A DNA stretch of 31,286 nt from Pseudomonadota bacterium (GCA_023444705.1 JAEXMB010000103.1:1-31286); one strand, 5' to 3'. Shown: positions 16,745-24,644, numbered from the stretch's first letter. A program made the numbers and translations. The notes: generated by a model not told the origin, from the sequence alone.

Positions 16745-17932
16745 ATGCACGACAGACCCGATTCACCGCAGGGCGATACAGCCGTATCCGCCGCACCGCA
16801 CACATCCGCCGCAGGCCGCGTGATCGCGCGCCTGTCGCGTGGCACGACCGCGATGATGGCGGCAGCGGCAGCCGTAATGACACCTGCGCAGTCTGTCGCA
16901 CAAGTTACCCCCGACAGTGGCGCGCCCGCACCCGCCAGCAACGGCGAAGGCGACGTAGAAGGCGCAACGCCCGCACCACCCGTGCCGCCAACATCGCCGC
17001 TCACGGGCAATATCGTCATCAACGTGCCGCCGCGACCTGCGGCACCGTTCAATACCGCCGCCCCGCGCGACCTCAGTCAGCCGTTGATGGCGCCCGTGCA
17101 GGTCAGCATTGATCCGCCGCGCTGGGCGGGTGATGCGCGCTTTGCGGAGCTGGTCTTTGACGCCAACAGCGGCGAGATCGTTTATCAGCGCAACGGCGTT
17201 GATGCGCGCCACATTGCCTCGATGACCAAAGTGATGACGGCCTATATGGTGTTTCAGGCAATCGCGGATGGCCGCCTGTCGCGTGACACCATGCTGACGG
17301 CATCGCCCGCCGCCGCCAACGTCCTGCGCCGCACGATGCGCCTTGGCGTGCGCGCAGGCCAGCAGATCAGCGTCGATGAAGCCTTGCATGCGATGATTTC
17401 ACTCTCTGCCGGTGATGCCGCCATTATGCTGGCCGAAGCGGTCGCGGGCAGCGAGGACGCCTTTGCCTCGCGCATGACCGATACCGCGCACCGTCTTGGC
17501 GCGATCCGCAGCACCTTTGGCACGGCATCGGGTATTACCGGCGACGAAAGCACGGCGTATGACATTGCGCTGATCTTCAGCCAGGTCAGCCGCGACTTCC
17601 CCGATCTTTATGCGGATTATTTTTCGCCGCCGACCATCGTGTTGCGCAATCAGGAACAGGCCAATTGCCGCCTGTGCGCCGAGGACAACGGTCTGGCCGA
17701 TATCGGCGCGACAGGCCAAAAGACCGGCACGCGCGGTGTCGCGGGCAGCTCGATCGTGGTGCAGATTGAAAACGGTGACCGCCGCTACATCGTCGTGGCA
17801 CTGGGTGCGCCAAGCTCGGCTGCACGCATGGAACGCGCCGTTGAACTGGCGCAGGCGGTATGGAATTCACCGCTGCCCGCACGCCAGCAACTCTACATGG
17901 CGTCGGTCGGCGCGCCTGTCCAGCCTAACTAA
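16745..17932 (+). CDS. Peptidase S11-family paralog with altered SxN motif, copy 2
   Basis: A 395-residue paralog of the gene upstream. It has a signal sequence at about 25-53 (hydrophobic Ala/Met run, SVAQ end) followed by a Pro/Ala-rich spacer at about 55-115. SMTK at 159-162 and KTG at 326-328 are intact. The position of SxN reads SAGD (221-224), so the catalytic-site Asn is replaced by Gly (codon 17411-17413). The CRLC cysteine motif before KTG is kept (308-311). The CMC pair of copy 1 is replaced by a VLRRTMRLG segment. It could be a reduced-activity enzyme, a regulator or a beta-lactam binder. The protein has no ribosome site and a leaderless-type promoter. It is convergent with pheT, with 7 bp between stops. 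Confidence 0.85.
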   Translation: MHDRPDSPQGDTAVSAAPHTSAAGRVIARLSRGTTAMMAAAAAVMTPAQSVAQVTPDSGAPAPASNGEGDVEGATPAPPVPPTSPLTGNIVINVPPRPAAPFNTAAPRDLSQPLMAPVQVSIDPPRWAGDARFAELVFDANSGEIVYQRNGVDARHIASMTKVMTAYMVFQAIADGRLSRDTMLTASPAAANVLRRTMRLGVRAGQQISVDEALHAMISLSAGDAAIMLAEAVAGSEDAFASRMTDTAHRLGAIRSTFGTASGITGDESTAYDIALIFSQVSRDFPDLYADYFSPPTIVLRNQEQANCRLCAEDNGLADIGATGQKTGTRGVAGSSIVVQIENGDRRYIVVALGAPSSAARMERAVELAQAVWNSPLPARQQLYMASVGAPVQPN

Positions 17933-17939
17933 ACCCTGA

Positions 17940-20339
17940 TTATCCGCGCAAGACCGCGCCCGCCTGTTTTGCGCTGGCGATGATCTTGTCGCTGACGGCG
18001 ACGATCTCGGCATCGGTCAGCGTCTTGTCGAGGGGTTGCAGGGTGACGGCGACGGCCAGCGATTTTTTGCCGGGTTCGACCCCCTTGCCCTGATAGACGT
18101 CAAAGATATCGACGGCGCTGATGAGGGTTTTATCCGCACCCTTGATTGCGCGCACCAGCTTGTCGGCCTCAAGTGCCGCATCGGCGATGAAGGCGAAATC
18201 GCGGCTGACCGGCTGGAAGGGCGAGGGCTTGAGCAGGTCTTTCTGCGGACCTTTCTTTTTTGGCGCAGGCATGCTGGCAAGGAAAATTTCAGCCCCCGCC
18301 ATCGCTTCCTCGCGCTTGAGCTTGGCCAGCAGGGCGGGATGCAGCTCGCCAAAGCTGGCCAGCACGGTGTGGCCTTGCTTGATCTGGCCGCTGCGGCCCG
18401 GATGATACCATTCAGGCGCGTCGGTGGTGATCTGCACACCCGCAAGGTTGATGCCGCAGGCCTCAAGCACCGCCAGTGCGTCGGCCTTGGCGTCGTAGAC
18501 GTCGACAGTGCGCGCACTTTCCGCCCAATGGCGCGCGCGGGCGTTGCCGCTGCGCAGCAGGGTTGCGGTCAGCACCTGTCCCTTGGCGTCGGTTGCGCGG
18601 TAGACGTTGCCGATTTCAAACAGCGCGCTGTCTTGCAGCCCGCGGTCGGTGTTGCGCGCGGCTGCGTCGACAAGGTTGGGCAGGATGGACGGGCGCATGA
18701 CGGCCAGATCGGCGCTGATCGGGTTGGTCAGGGTCAGCGCGGCCTTGTTCTGGTACAGATGCACGCCGAACATATCGGCACGGTCTTCGGCCAGAAAGGA
18801 CCATGTGACGGTTTCATGAATACCGCGGTTGGCCAGACACAGGCGGGCACGGATGCCGCGCAGGGTAACGGGGGCGACGGGTATGCGCTTTTCATCTGCC
18901 GCAGGGCGCAAGGCGACGGCGGGCAGGTTGTCGTATCCGGTGATACGCAGGATTTCCTCGACGATGTCCGCACTGCCGGCGACGTCATGGCGCCAGCTGG
19001 GCGCGGTCACATCCCACTTGTCGTGGCTGTGTTCCTTGACGGCAAAGCCAAGCGCCGACAGGACGTCTTTTTGCTGGTTTGCAGGCAGGTCCAGCCCGCC
19101 GAGCGTGAGCAGCTTTTTCGGCGAATAGGCAATGGGCGCGTGGGCTACGGGTACCGCACCTGCGGTTACGGTCTTGCCAGGCTTGCCGCCGCAGCGTGCG
19201 GTGATCAGCGCGGTGGCAAGGTCGGTTGCCTGCGCCATCAACGCCGCATCGACGCCGCGTTCAAAGCGGTAGCGCGCCTCGGAGTCGATTTGCAGTTTCT
19301 GGCCTGCCTTGGCGATGCGCACCGGATCAAACAGCGCGCATTCCAGCAATACGTTTTTGGTATTGGCATCGACAGCCGTGGAAGAGCCACCCATGATGCC
19401 CGCAAGGCTGATGATGCCACTGTCGTCACAGATGACGATCATGCCGTCTTCAAGCGTATAGGTTTTTTCGTTCAGCGCTGCGAAGGTCTCGCCCGCCTTG
19501 GACAGTCGGATGGTCAAGTTGCCCTTGATCTTGTCGGCGTCAAAGACGTGCAGGGGGCGGTTATAGCCGATGCTCATCTCGTTGGTGATGTCGACCAGTG
19601 CGTCGATGGGGCGCTGGCCCGCGGCGGTGAGTTTTTGCTGCACGGCATCGGGCGAGGCCACGTTGGTCACACCCGCGATATAACGCGCGATGAACAGCGG
19701 ACAGGCATCGGTATCCTCGATAGTAATGCTGACGGGTGCTTTGTCGTCACCCGTGACGGCCACGCCCGACAGCGGCACCAGCGTGCCAAGGCCTGCGGCG
19801 GCCAGATCGCGCGCGATGCCGTAAACGCCCGCACAGTCGCCGCGGTTGGGGGTGAGGTTGATGTCGATAACGGGATCGTTGACGCCAAGCGCGTCGGCGG
19901 CCGCACTGCCGGTGGCTGCACTGTCGGGCAACTCGATGATGCCGACGTGTTCGTCAGACAGGCACAGCTCGCGCGCGGAACACATCATGCCGTTTGATTC
20001 CTGCCCGCGGATGGCGGTTTTCTTGAGCGTGACGTCAAGGCCGGGGATATAGCTGCCCGCAGGTGCAAATACGCCCTTCATGCCCTGCCGCGCGTTGGGC
20101 GCGCCGCAGACGACTTTCAGTTGTTCCGCACCCGTATCGACGACAAGGCATTGCAGCTTGTCGGCATCGGGGTGTTTTTGCGCGCTGACGACATGGCCGA
20201 CGACAAAACCCTTGAGCGTGGCGGCGCGGTCTTCGATGCCTTCAACCTCAAGCCCGATGGCGGTCAGCTTTTGCGCGATGTCGGCAAGGCTGGCGTCGGT
20301 GTCGAGGTATTCTTTAAGCCATGACAGGGGGAATTTCAT
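17940..20339 (-). CDS. pheT: Phenylalanine-tRNA ligase beta subunit PheT
   Basis: The beta subunit of the alpha2beta2 enzyme that charges tRNA-Phe; its B3/B4 domain edits mischarged Tyr-tRNA. The 799-residue product is full length. It starts MKFPLSWLKEYL and has the EMAP-type tRNA-binding domain at about 40-150 (KHPDADKLQCL, VVCGAPNAR). The B3/B4 region lies at about 210-380 and includes the EMSIGYNRPLHVFDADK segment. The B5 domain is at about 400-470. The C-terminal FDX-ACB domain begins at about 705 (SPFQPVSRDFAFI). It lies 33 bp after pheS on the same strand, the standard pheST operon. No terminator is visible in the 7-bp gap to the convergent gene. Confidence 0.97.
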   Translation of the reverse strand: MKFPLSWLKEYLDTDASLADIAQKLTAIGLEVEGIEDRAATLKGFVVGHVVSAQKHPDADKLQCLVVDTGAEQLKVVCGAPNARQGMKGVFAPAGSYIPGLDVTLKKTAIRGQESNGMMCSARELCLSDEHVGIIELPDSAATGSAAADALGVNDPVIDINLTPNRGDCAGVYGIARDLAAAGLGTLVPLSGVAVTGDDKAPVSITIEDTDACPLFIARYIAGVTNVASPDAVQQKLTAAGQRPIDALVDITNEMSIGYNRPLHVFDADKIKGNLTIRLSKAGETFAALNEKTYTLEDGMIVICDDSGIISLAGIMGGSSTAVDANTKNVLLECALFDPVRIAKAGQKLQIDSEARYRFERGVDAALMAQATDLATALITARCGGKPGKTVTAGAVPVAHAPIAYSPKKLLTLGGLDLPANQQKDVLSALGFAVKEHSHDKWDVTAPSWRHDVAGSADIVEEILRITGYDNLPAVALRPAADEKRIPVAPVTLRGIRARLCLANRGIHETVTWSFLAEDRADMFGVHLYQNKAALTLTNPISADLAVMRPSILPNLVDAAARNTDRGLQDSALFEIGNVYRATDAKGQVLTATLLRSGNARARHWAESARTVDVYDAKADALAVLEACGINLAGVQITTDAPEWYHPGRSGQIKQGHTVLASFGELHPALLAKLKREEAMAGAEIFLASMPAPKKKGPQKDLLKPSPFQPVSRDFAFIADAALEADKLVRAIKGADKTLISAVDIFDVYQGKGVEPGKKSLAVAVTLQPLDKTLTDAEIVAVSDKIIASAKQAGAVLRG

Positions 20340-20372
20340 GATCGTCTATCCGGTCGGTGTAAAAGGAGTGTA

Positions 20373-21470
20373 TCAGGCGGCGGTGGCGGCGTTTGGCTGT
20401 TCCAGCACGCTAAAGCCGTAGTGGCGCAGCCAGCGCAGGTCGCTTTCAAAGAACGTACGCAGGTCGGGGATGCCGTATTTGAGCATCGTCATGCGCTCGA
20501 TCCCCATGCCAAAGGCAAAGCCCTGATACTCATCGGGGTCAAGGCCGCAGTTCTTCAGCACGTTGGGATGCACCATGCCGCAACCCAGCACCTCAAGCCA
20601 GCCTTGCGACAGGCTGTCGCTGGCACGGCCGATTTTCAGCCCGCCGTTGCTGCGGTCACACCCGATGTCCATTTCCGCCGAGGGTTCGGTAAAGGGAAAG
20701 AAGCTCGGGCGCAGGCGCGTGGGCAGGTCGTCGACTTCGAAGAAACGCTTGCAGAATTCGATCAGGCAGCCCTTGAGGTGGCCCATATGCGTGGCCTTGT
20801 CGATGACCAGGCCTTCCATCTGGTGGAACATCGGCGTGTGCGTCTGGTCGTAGTCAGAGCGGAAGGTGCGGCCCGGCACGATCACGCGGATCGGCGGCTT
20901 GGTGTTTTGCATCACATGCACCTGCACGGTCGAGGTATGCGTGCGCAACAGGCGTTTTTTGTCCTCACCCTCGGGGGCATCAGGCAGATAGAACGTGTCG
21001 TGCATGGCGCGCGCGGGGTGCGCGGGCGGGAAGTTCAGCGCGGTGAAGTTGTGGAAGTCGTCTTCGATCTCCGGCCCCTCGACCACCGAAAAGCCCATGT
21101 CGGCAAAGATCGCCATCATCTCGGCCACGGTCTGGCTGATCGGGTGAATGGTGCCGCGGCTCTCGGGGCGCGTGGAGAGGGTCACGTCGACCTTCTCGCT
21201 GGCAAGGCGGGCGTTGAGGGCGGCGTCTTTCAGTACAGCTGCCTTGGCATCAAGCGCGTTTGCAATATCGGTCTTGAGCAGGTTGAGCGCCTGGCCCATC
21301 TGCTTCTTCGCCTCGGGGTCAAGGCCGCCAAGCGTACTCATGAGCGAGGTCACCTTGCCCTTTTTGCCAAGGGCCGCCACGCGCGTGTCTTCAAGCGCGC
21401 CGATGTCGTTGGCGGCCTCGATGCTGGCGATGATCTCGTTTTTGAGCGCGTCAAGATTGTGTGTGGTCAT
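20373..21470 (-). CDS. pheS: Phenylalanine-tRNA ligase alpha subunit PheS
   Basis: The catalytic alpha subunit. It has 365 residues with an N-terminal coiled coil at about 1-90. The class II synthetase core follows, with HPARAMHDTFYL, RTHTSTVQVHVM, FRSDYDQTHTPMFHQMEG (motif 2 region) and a C-terminal motif 3 (FAFGMGIERMTMLKYGI). The start ATG 21470 begins the typical N-terminus. An in-frame extension to 21551 would run into the ferredoxin gene and lacks support. It starts 11 bp after the ferredoxin stop, so it is probably read from the promoter upstream of the membrane-protein gene. I saw no leader-peptide attenuator of the enterobacterial type. Confidence 0.97.
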   Translation of the reverse strand: MTTHNLDALKNEIIASIEAANDIGALEDTRVAALGKKGKVTSLMSTLGGLDPEAKKQMGQALNLLKTDIANALDAKAAVLKDAALNARLASEKVDVTLSTRPESRGTIHPISQTVAEMMAIFADMGFSVVEGPEIEDDFHNFTALNFPPAHPARAMHDTFYLPDAPEGEDKKRLLRTHTSTVQVHVMQNTKPPIRVIVPGRTFRSDYDQTHTPMFHQMEGLVIDKATHMGHLKGCLIEFCKRFFEVDDLPTRLRPSFFPFTEPSAEMDIGCDRSNGGLKIGRASDSLSQGWLEVLGCGMVHPNVLKNCGLDPDEYQGFAFGMGIERMTMLKYGIPDLRTFFESDLRWLRHYGFSVLEQPNAATAA

Positions 21471-21481
21471 CTGTGTTTCTC

Positions 21482-21817
21482 TTACGGTTCCGATCCGGGG
21501 GTGAGCGTGACGCTCAGTCCGTCCATTTCTGGCGTCAAAATAATCTGGCACGACAGGCGCGACAGTTCGTCATCGACGGCGAAGGCGTCGTCGAGCTTGT
21601 CGATTTCCTCGTCCGTCGGCTCGGGGATCTGGTCAACCCAGTCCTCGTCGACATAGACGTGGCAGGTTGCGCAGGCAAGCGCGCCGCCGCATTCGGCCTT
21701 GAGGCCAAGGGCAGGGTTTTCAAGCCCGTGGTCGCGAATGACTTCCATCAGGCGCCAGCCTTCGATGGCATCAAGGCAGTGGTTCACGCCGTCGCGATCG
21801 GTCACGTTGATTTTCAT
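21482..21817 (-). CDS. [2Fe-2S] ferredoxin, adrenodoxin type
   Basis: A small electron-transfer protein of 111 residues. The cluster ligands are Cys43, Cys49, Cys52 (CGGALACATC) and Cys90 (SRLSCQI). This is the C-x5-C-x2-C spacing of adrenodoxin/Isc-type ferredoxins. The acidic stretch between about 57 and 84 (DEDWVDQIPEPTDEEIDKLDD) is the usual partner-binding face. ATG 21817 has a GGGAGG site and overlaps the stop of the membrane protein by 4 bp (ATGA), so the two are translationally coupled. A ferredoxin-NADP reductase gene lies just upstream on the same strand, a natural redox partner. Its position directly before pheS looks like a transcriptional link rather than a functional one. Confidence 0.92.
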   Translation of the reverse strand: MKINVTDRDGVNHCLDAIEGWRLMEVIRDHGLENPALGLKAECGGALACATCHVYVDEDWVDQIPEPTDEEIDKLDDAFAVDDELSRLSCQIILTPEMDGLSVTLTPGSEP

Positions 21818-22572
21818 GCGCGGGTACCTCCCGTCATTTCTTTGAGTGCCGCGACAAAGGCGGCGAACAGCCATAGCTCCAGCACAAACGTCGCGGCATT
21901 GCCGATCAGCATTAGCAGCAGGTCGGGCGTGCCCGCACCGATCAGCGGGCTAAGCAGCAGGATCTTGGGAAACTCGGCGCAGATCAGCACCAGCCCCAGC
22001 AGGCGCAGCGAGATCATAAATCCCCGTGCGCGCCGCGCATAGTCGCGCAACGAATAGTCAACCGCCGTCAAAACCGGGGCAAGGCGAAAGCGCAAGGCCC
22101 ACAACACGATGCCCAGCATCACCATGATGGCGACCTGTACGCCCGCGCGGTCGTTGAAGGCATCGGGGTTTTTCAGTAGCTCTTCGGGATTGGCGACGGT
22201 GATGAAGATATGCTCGTAGCCCGCCATCAGGGCCTTCCACAGGATATAGGCAATGACCGTCGCCTGCAAAAGGCGCAGGCGCGTGGGCAGGTCGGTCTGC
22301 GGCGCTGCCGCTTGCTCGCCCAGCACCCACAGGCGCACGCTGCCAAAAATCATCCAGCCCATTGCCGCGATGCCGGGCAGGCCGAAGATGAAGTTTTGCA
22401 ACGGCGTGACGGGGGAGGCGAACTGCGCGATCAGCAGCGCGTTGATGCACACGACGGCAAAGGGGATCATTCCCATGCGCGCCAGCGTGCCGGCATGCAG
22501 GCCCAGCAGCAGCAACCCCTGACGGCAGGCTTCAAAAACCCTGAATGGTGCGAGTTCCGGCGTGCGGGTCAT
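21814..22572 (-). CDS. Multi-pass membrane protein of unknown function
   Basis: A 252-residue integral membrane protein with about five or six hydrophobic segments (near 36-52, 58-82, 101-117, 145-165, 190-212 and 218-242). The loops are rich in Arg and Ala. I do not recognise the family, and no metal or redox motif is evident. The start ATG 22572 has only a poor ribosome site. A candidate sigma-70 promoter lies 46-74 bp upstream. The coupling of its stop to the ferredoxin start suggests a shared operon and possibly a membrane-linked electron-transfer role, but this rests on position alone. Confidence 0.75.
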   Translation of the reverse strand: MTRTPELAPFRVFEACRQGLLLLGLHAGTLARMGMIPFAVVCINALLIAQFASPVTPLQNFIFGLPGIAAMGWMIFGSVRLWVLGEQAAAPQTDLPTRLRLLQATVIAYILWKALMAGYEHIFITVANPEELLKNPDAFNDRAGVQVAIMVMLGIVLWALRFRLAPVLTAVDYSLRDYARRARGFMISLRLLGLVLICAEFPKILLLSPLIGAGTPDLLLMLIGNAATFVLELWLFAAFVAALKEMTGGTRA

Positions 22573-22617
22573 GGGGTGGCGCGATTCTTTCGGGAGTTAT
22601 CAACAAAAACCGTTGGC

Positions 22618-22646
22618 AGTTTACTGAATTGGCGGCATATCGCCAA
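22618..22646 (-). promoter_or_regulatory. Putative sigma-70 promoter for the membrane protein-ferredoxin-pheST unit
   Basis: On the minus strand TTGGCG (22646-22641), a 17-nt spacer and TAAACT (22623-22618), each matching four of six consensus bases. The -35 half also forms an inverted repeat, TTGGCG/CGCCAA at 22629-22646, which could be an operator. The expected leader is about 40 nt. Confidence 0.4.
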
Positions 22647-22692
22647 GCTTTACAGGGCGTTGCAACATGGCTTTCGTTAAAATTATGAAAAC

Positions 22693-23742
22693 TTAAGCGA
22701 CGCCGAGCTTGTTTTGCAGGTTGCTTGACGACGTCGTGTATTCAAAGCGCAGCTTGCGCTCGGGGTGGACGTAGGAAAACACCTTTTGCGCGGCAAGCGC
22801 GCCTTCGTGAAAACCCGACAGGATCAGCTTGAGCTTGCCCGGATAGTGGTTGATGTCGCCGATGGCAAAGATGCCGGGCACGCTGGTTTCAAAATTCTCG
22901 GTATTCACGGGGATGAGGTTGTTGTGCATCTCGACCCCAAAGGTCGCTACGGGGCCAAGCTTCATCGTCAGGCCATAAAACGCCAGCAAGGTGTCGCAAG
23001 GCACCAGATGCGCGCTCTTGTCGGCCAGCGTGACCGACAGGCCTTCTATCTGCCCGTCATGGCCGTGAATGGCGGTGGGGTTGCCGATCACCAGCGACAT
23101 CTTGTTGGCCGCCACCAGTTCGCGCATGGCATTGACGCTGTGCGGTGCCGCGCGGAAATCGTCGCGGCGGTGGAGCAGCGTGATATGCTTGGCGATGGGC
23201 TGCAAATTCAGCGTCCAGTCGAGCGCGCTGTCGCCGCCGCCGGCGATGACGATGGTCTTGCCTTCGAACTGCGCGCGGTTGCGCACGGCATAAAACACGC
23301 TGGTGCCCTCAAACGCATCAATGCCCGCCAGTGGCGGTTTTTTGGGCATGAAGCTGCCCCCGCCCGCCGCGATGATGACCACTTTGGCCTCGATCACCGT
23401 GCCAAGGTCGGTGGTGACGCGAAAACCGCCATCAATTTTCTCGCATTTCTCCGCCATCTGGCCGAGGTGGAATTGCGCGCCGAAGGGTTTGATCTGCTCG
23501 AGCAACTGGTCGGTCAGTTGCTGGCCCGTCACCACAGGCAGGGCGGGGATGTCATAGATCGGCTTTTCGGGATAAAGCTCGGTACACTGCCCGCCCGGGC
23601 GGTCGAGGATGTCGATCAGCTGCGCCTTGATGTCGAGCAAGCCGAGTTCGAACACGGCGAACAGGCCAACAGGGCCCGCGCCCACGATCAGCGCATCGGT
23701 GGTATAGGTGTGTCCGGCGGGGAGCGAGGTATGGTTTTGCAT
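22693..23742 (-). CDS. Ferredoxin-NADP(+) reductase, thioredoxin-reductase-like type
   Basis: A 349-residue FAD enzyme that passes electrons between NADPH and ferredoxin. The FAD dinucleotide motif is GAGPVGLF at 21-28, the NADP motif is AGGGDSALDW at 167-176, and a C-terminal GDINHYPGKLKLI closes the FAD site. There is no CxxC redox pair between the domains. That separates it from true thioredoxin reductase and fits the YumC/FNR2 group. The C-terminal extension (SYVHPERKLRFEYTTSSSN) is typical of this group and stacks on the flavin. A [2Fe-2S] ferredoxin is encoded two genes downstream. The start lacks a Shine-Dalgarno; a weak promoter places +1 near the ATG. Confidence 0.92.
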   Translation of the reverse strand: MQNHTSLPAGHTYTTDALIVGAGPVGLFAVFELGLLDIKAQLIDILDRPGGQCTELYPEKPIYDIPALPVVTGQQLTDQLLEQIKPFGAQFHLGQMAEKCEKIDGGFRVTTDLGTVIEAKVVIIAAGGGSFMPKKPPLAGIDAFEGTSVFYAVRNRAQFEGKTIVIAGGGDSALDWTLNLQPIAKHITLLHRRDDFRAAPHSVNAMRELVAANKMSLVIGNPTAIHGHDGQIEGLSVTLADKSAHLVPCDTLLAFYGLTMKLGPVATFGVEMHNNLIPVNTENFETSVPGIFAIGDINHYPGKLKLILSGFHEGALAAQKVFSYVHPERKLRFEYTTSSSNLQNKLGVA

Positions 23743-23748
23743 GCCGCC

Positions 23749-23777
23749 AAGCTATGCGCGCGGGGCGGTAAAATCAA
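23749..23777 (-). promoter_or_regulatory. Weak leaderless-type promoter candidate of the ferredoxin reductase
   Basis: TTGATT (23777-23772), a 17-nt spacer and TAGCTT (23754-23749), then six bases to the ATG at 23742. The geometry is the same as at the two carboxypeptidase genes, but the -10 is poor. No ribosome site is seen. Confidence 0.3.
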
Positions 23778-23815
23778 GTCGGGCGGCAGGGGGGTATCGG
23801 CAGGGCGGGAAAAAA

Positions 23816-23944
23816 TCAGAAAAAGACGTTCATGCGGCCGGTCAGCAGATCCAGCAGGCATTTGATATAGCTGACGCCGGTGTTGCCCGCTTTGTGCAGG
23901 CTGACGCCGATTTTCTTGCTCAGGTCCTGGTTGGCGAAATTCAT
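23816..23944 (-). CDS. Small protein of 42 residues, unknown function
   Basis: An ATG at 23944 with a good GGGAGA ribosome site 6 nt upstream opens a 42-codon frame that ends in TGA at 23816. The codons are almost all GC-ending, as in surrounding genes. The sequence begins MNFANQDLSKKIGVSLHKAG and continues with a helical segment, YIKCLLDLLTGRMNV. It has one cysteine and no obvious membrane span. I do not recognise it. It lies 73 bp upstream of the ferredoxin reductase start, on the same strand, and would be missed by annotation with a length cutoff. An AT-rich region with an inverted repeat lies about 120 bp upstream. Confidence 0.6.
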   Translation of the reverse strand: MNFANQDLSKKIGVSLHKAGNTGVSYIKCLLDLLTGRMNVFF

Positions 23945-24064
23945 CTTTCGTCTCCCGTTTCATGCGGCCCGCCCGTATGGCGGCGCTTGCAATTTCAATA
24001 TGGGAACGAAGACTGCGGGCGGCGAGTGAACCCGTCAATTGTTTTTTAGCGAATATGTCGGATT

Positions 24065-24083
24065 ATGGTATAAAAAATACCAT
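24065..24083. repeat. Perfect 7-bp inverted repeat (candidate operator)
   Basis: ATGGTAT (24065-24071) and ATACCAT (24077-24083) are separated by five A residues. The site lies in a 181-bp AT-rich gap between the 172-residue orphan gene and the 42-residue small gene. On the minus strand it overlaps the spacer of a possible promoter, TTGCTG-N18-CATAAT. It lacks the GC stem and T-run of a terminator, so an operator is more likely. Confidence 0.4.
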
Positions 24084-24125
24084 TTCAGCAATAAAAACAC
24101 CGTATAATGAAATTAAATTACGCGA

Positions 24126-24644
24126 TTAATGCCCATGCTGGCCGCTTGATGGCCATTTGGGCGTGGGGCGCTGGCCGCCTTTGGCGGGGGCGACGGGGCT
24201 GTCAGGGCGAGGAAACAGCGCGCTCGGCCCGCCCGTGGGTAATCCTGCATTCTTATAGGCAAGGAAGGTATTGAGCGCGGTGCTGGCGGCATCAAGGTCG
24301 TTGAGGTCGATATCCTGATTGTCGATAACCAGCTTGTCGACACGGTAATAACCGCTGTCGCCGGCTTCGTGAGCATACAAGGTTGATTGCAGCGTGGTGT
24401 CGCCGATGCGCGTGGTGATGTTGCCTTTATATAGGCCGTTGCCGGTATCGGCGAAAATCTCGATCTCGGCCTGCGCGCCATCAATATCGGCCAGATAGGC
24501 GCGGCTGACGGGCTGGTAGAACTGTAGCGGATTGGGCGGCAGGAAAGCGGCGAAATCGGCCACCGGTATCGCCAGGCCCGGGGCGCTGACGTGGCCGAAA
24601 ATCTTGCGCGCCATGCGCGACGACTGTGGGTCGAAATCCGACAA
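24126..24644 (-). CDS. Orphan protein of 172 residues, unknown function
   Basis: The start is a TTG at 24644 with AGGAG 8 nt upstream. The first in-frame ATG (24614) has no ribosome site. The protein has no signal peptide or membrane span. Its core at about 40-130 alternates hydrophobic and charged residues in a beta-rich way (AEIEIFADTGNGLYKGNITTRIGDTTLQSTLY). The C-terminal 40 residues are Pro/Gly-rich and end in His-Gly-His. I recognise no family. A near-consensus sigma-70 promoter lies directly upstream, so it is probably well expressed or tightly repressed. It is divergent from ppsR. Confidence 0.7.
   Translation of the reverse strand: MSDFDPQSSRMARKIFGHVSAPGLAIPVADFAAFLPPNPLQFYQPVSRAYLADIDGAQAEIEIFADTGNGLYKGNITTRIGDTTLQSTLYAHEAGDSGYYRVDKLVIDNQDIDLNDLDAASTALNTFLAYKNAGLPTGGPSALFPRPDSPVAPAKGGQRPTPKWPSSGQHGH

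Noticed and set aside
18036..19997. A 653-residue plus-strand open frame opposite pheT
   Set aside because: It is the shadow of pheT, with no ribosome site and low-complexity Gly/Arg/His content.
21546..21561. TGGCACG with GG-N10-GC inside the ferredoxin gene
   Set aside because: The -12 half has no TTGC-like context, and it lies antisense inside coding sequence with no gene to serve.
22595..22603. TTATCAACA, one mismatch from a DnaA box, as a replication origin sign
   Set aside because: It is a single site without repeats or an AT-rich unwinding element.
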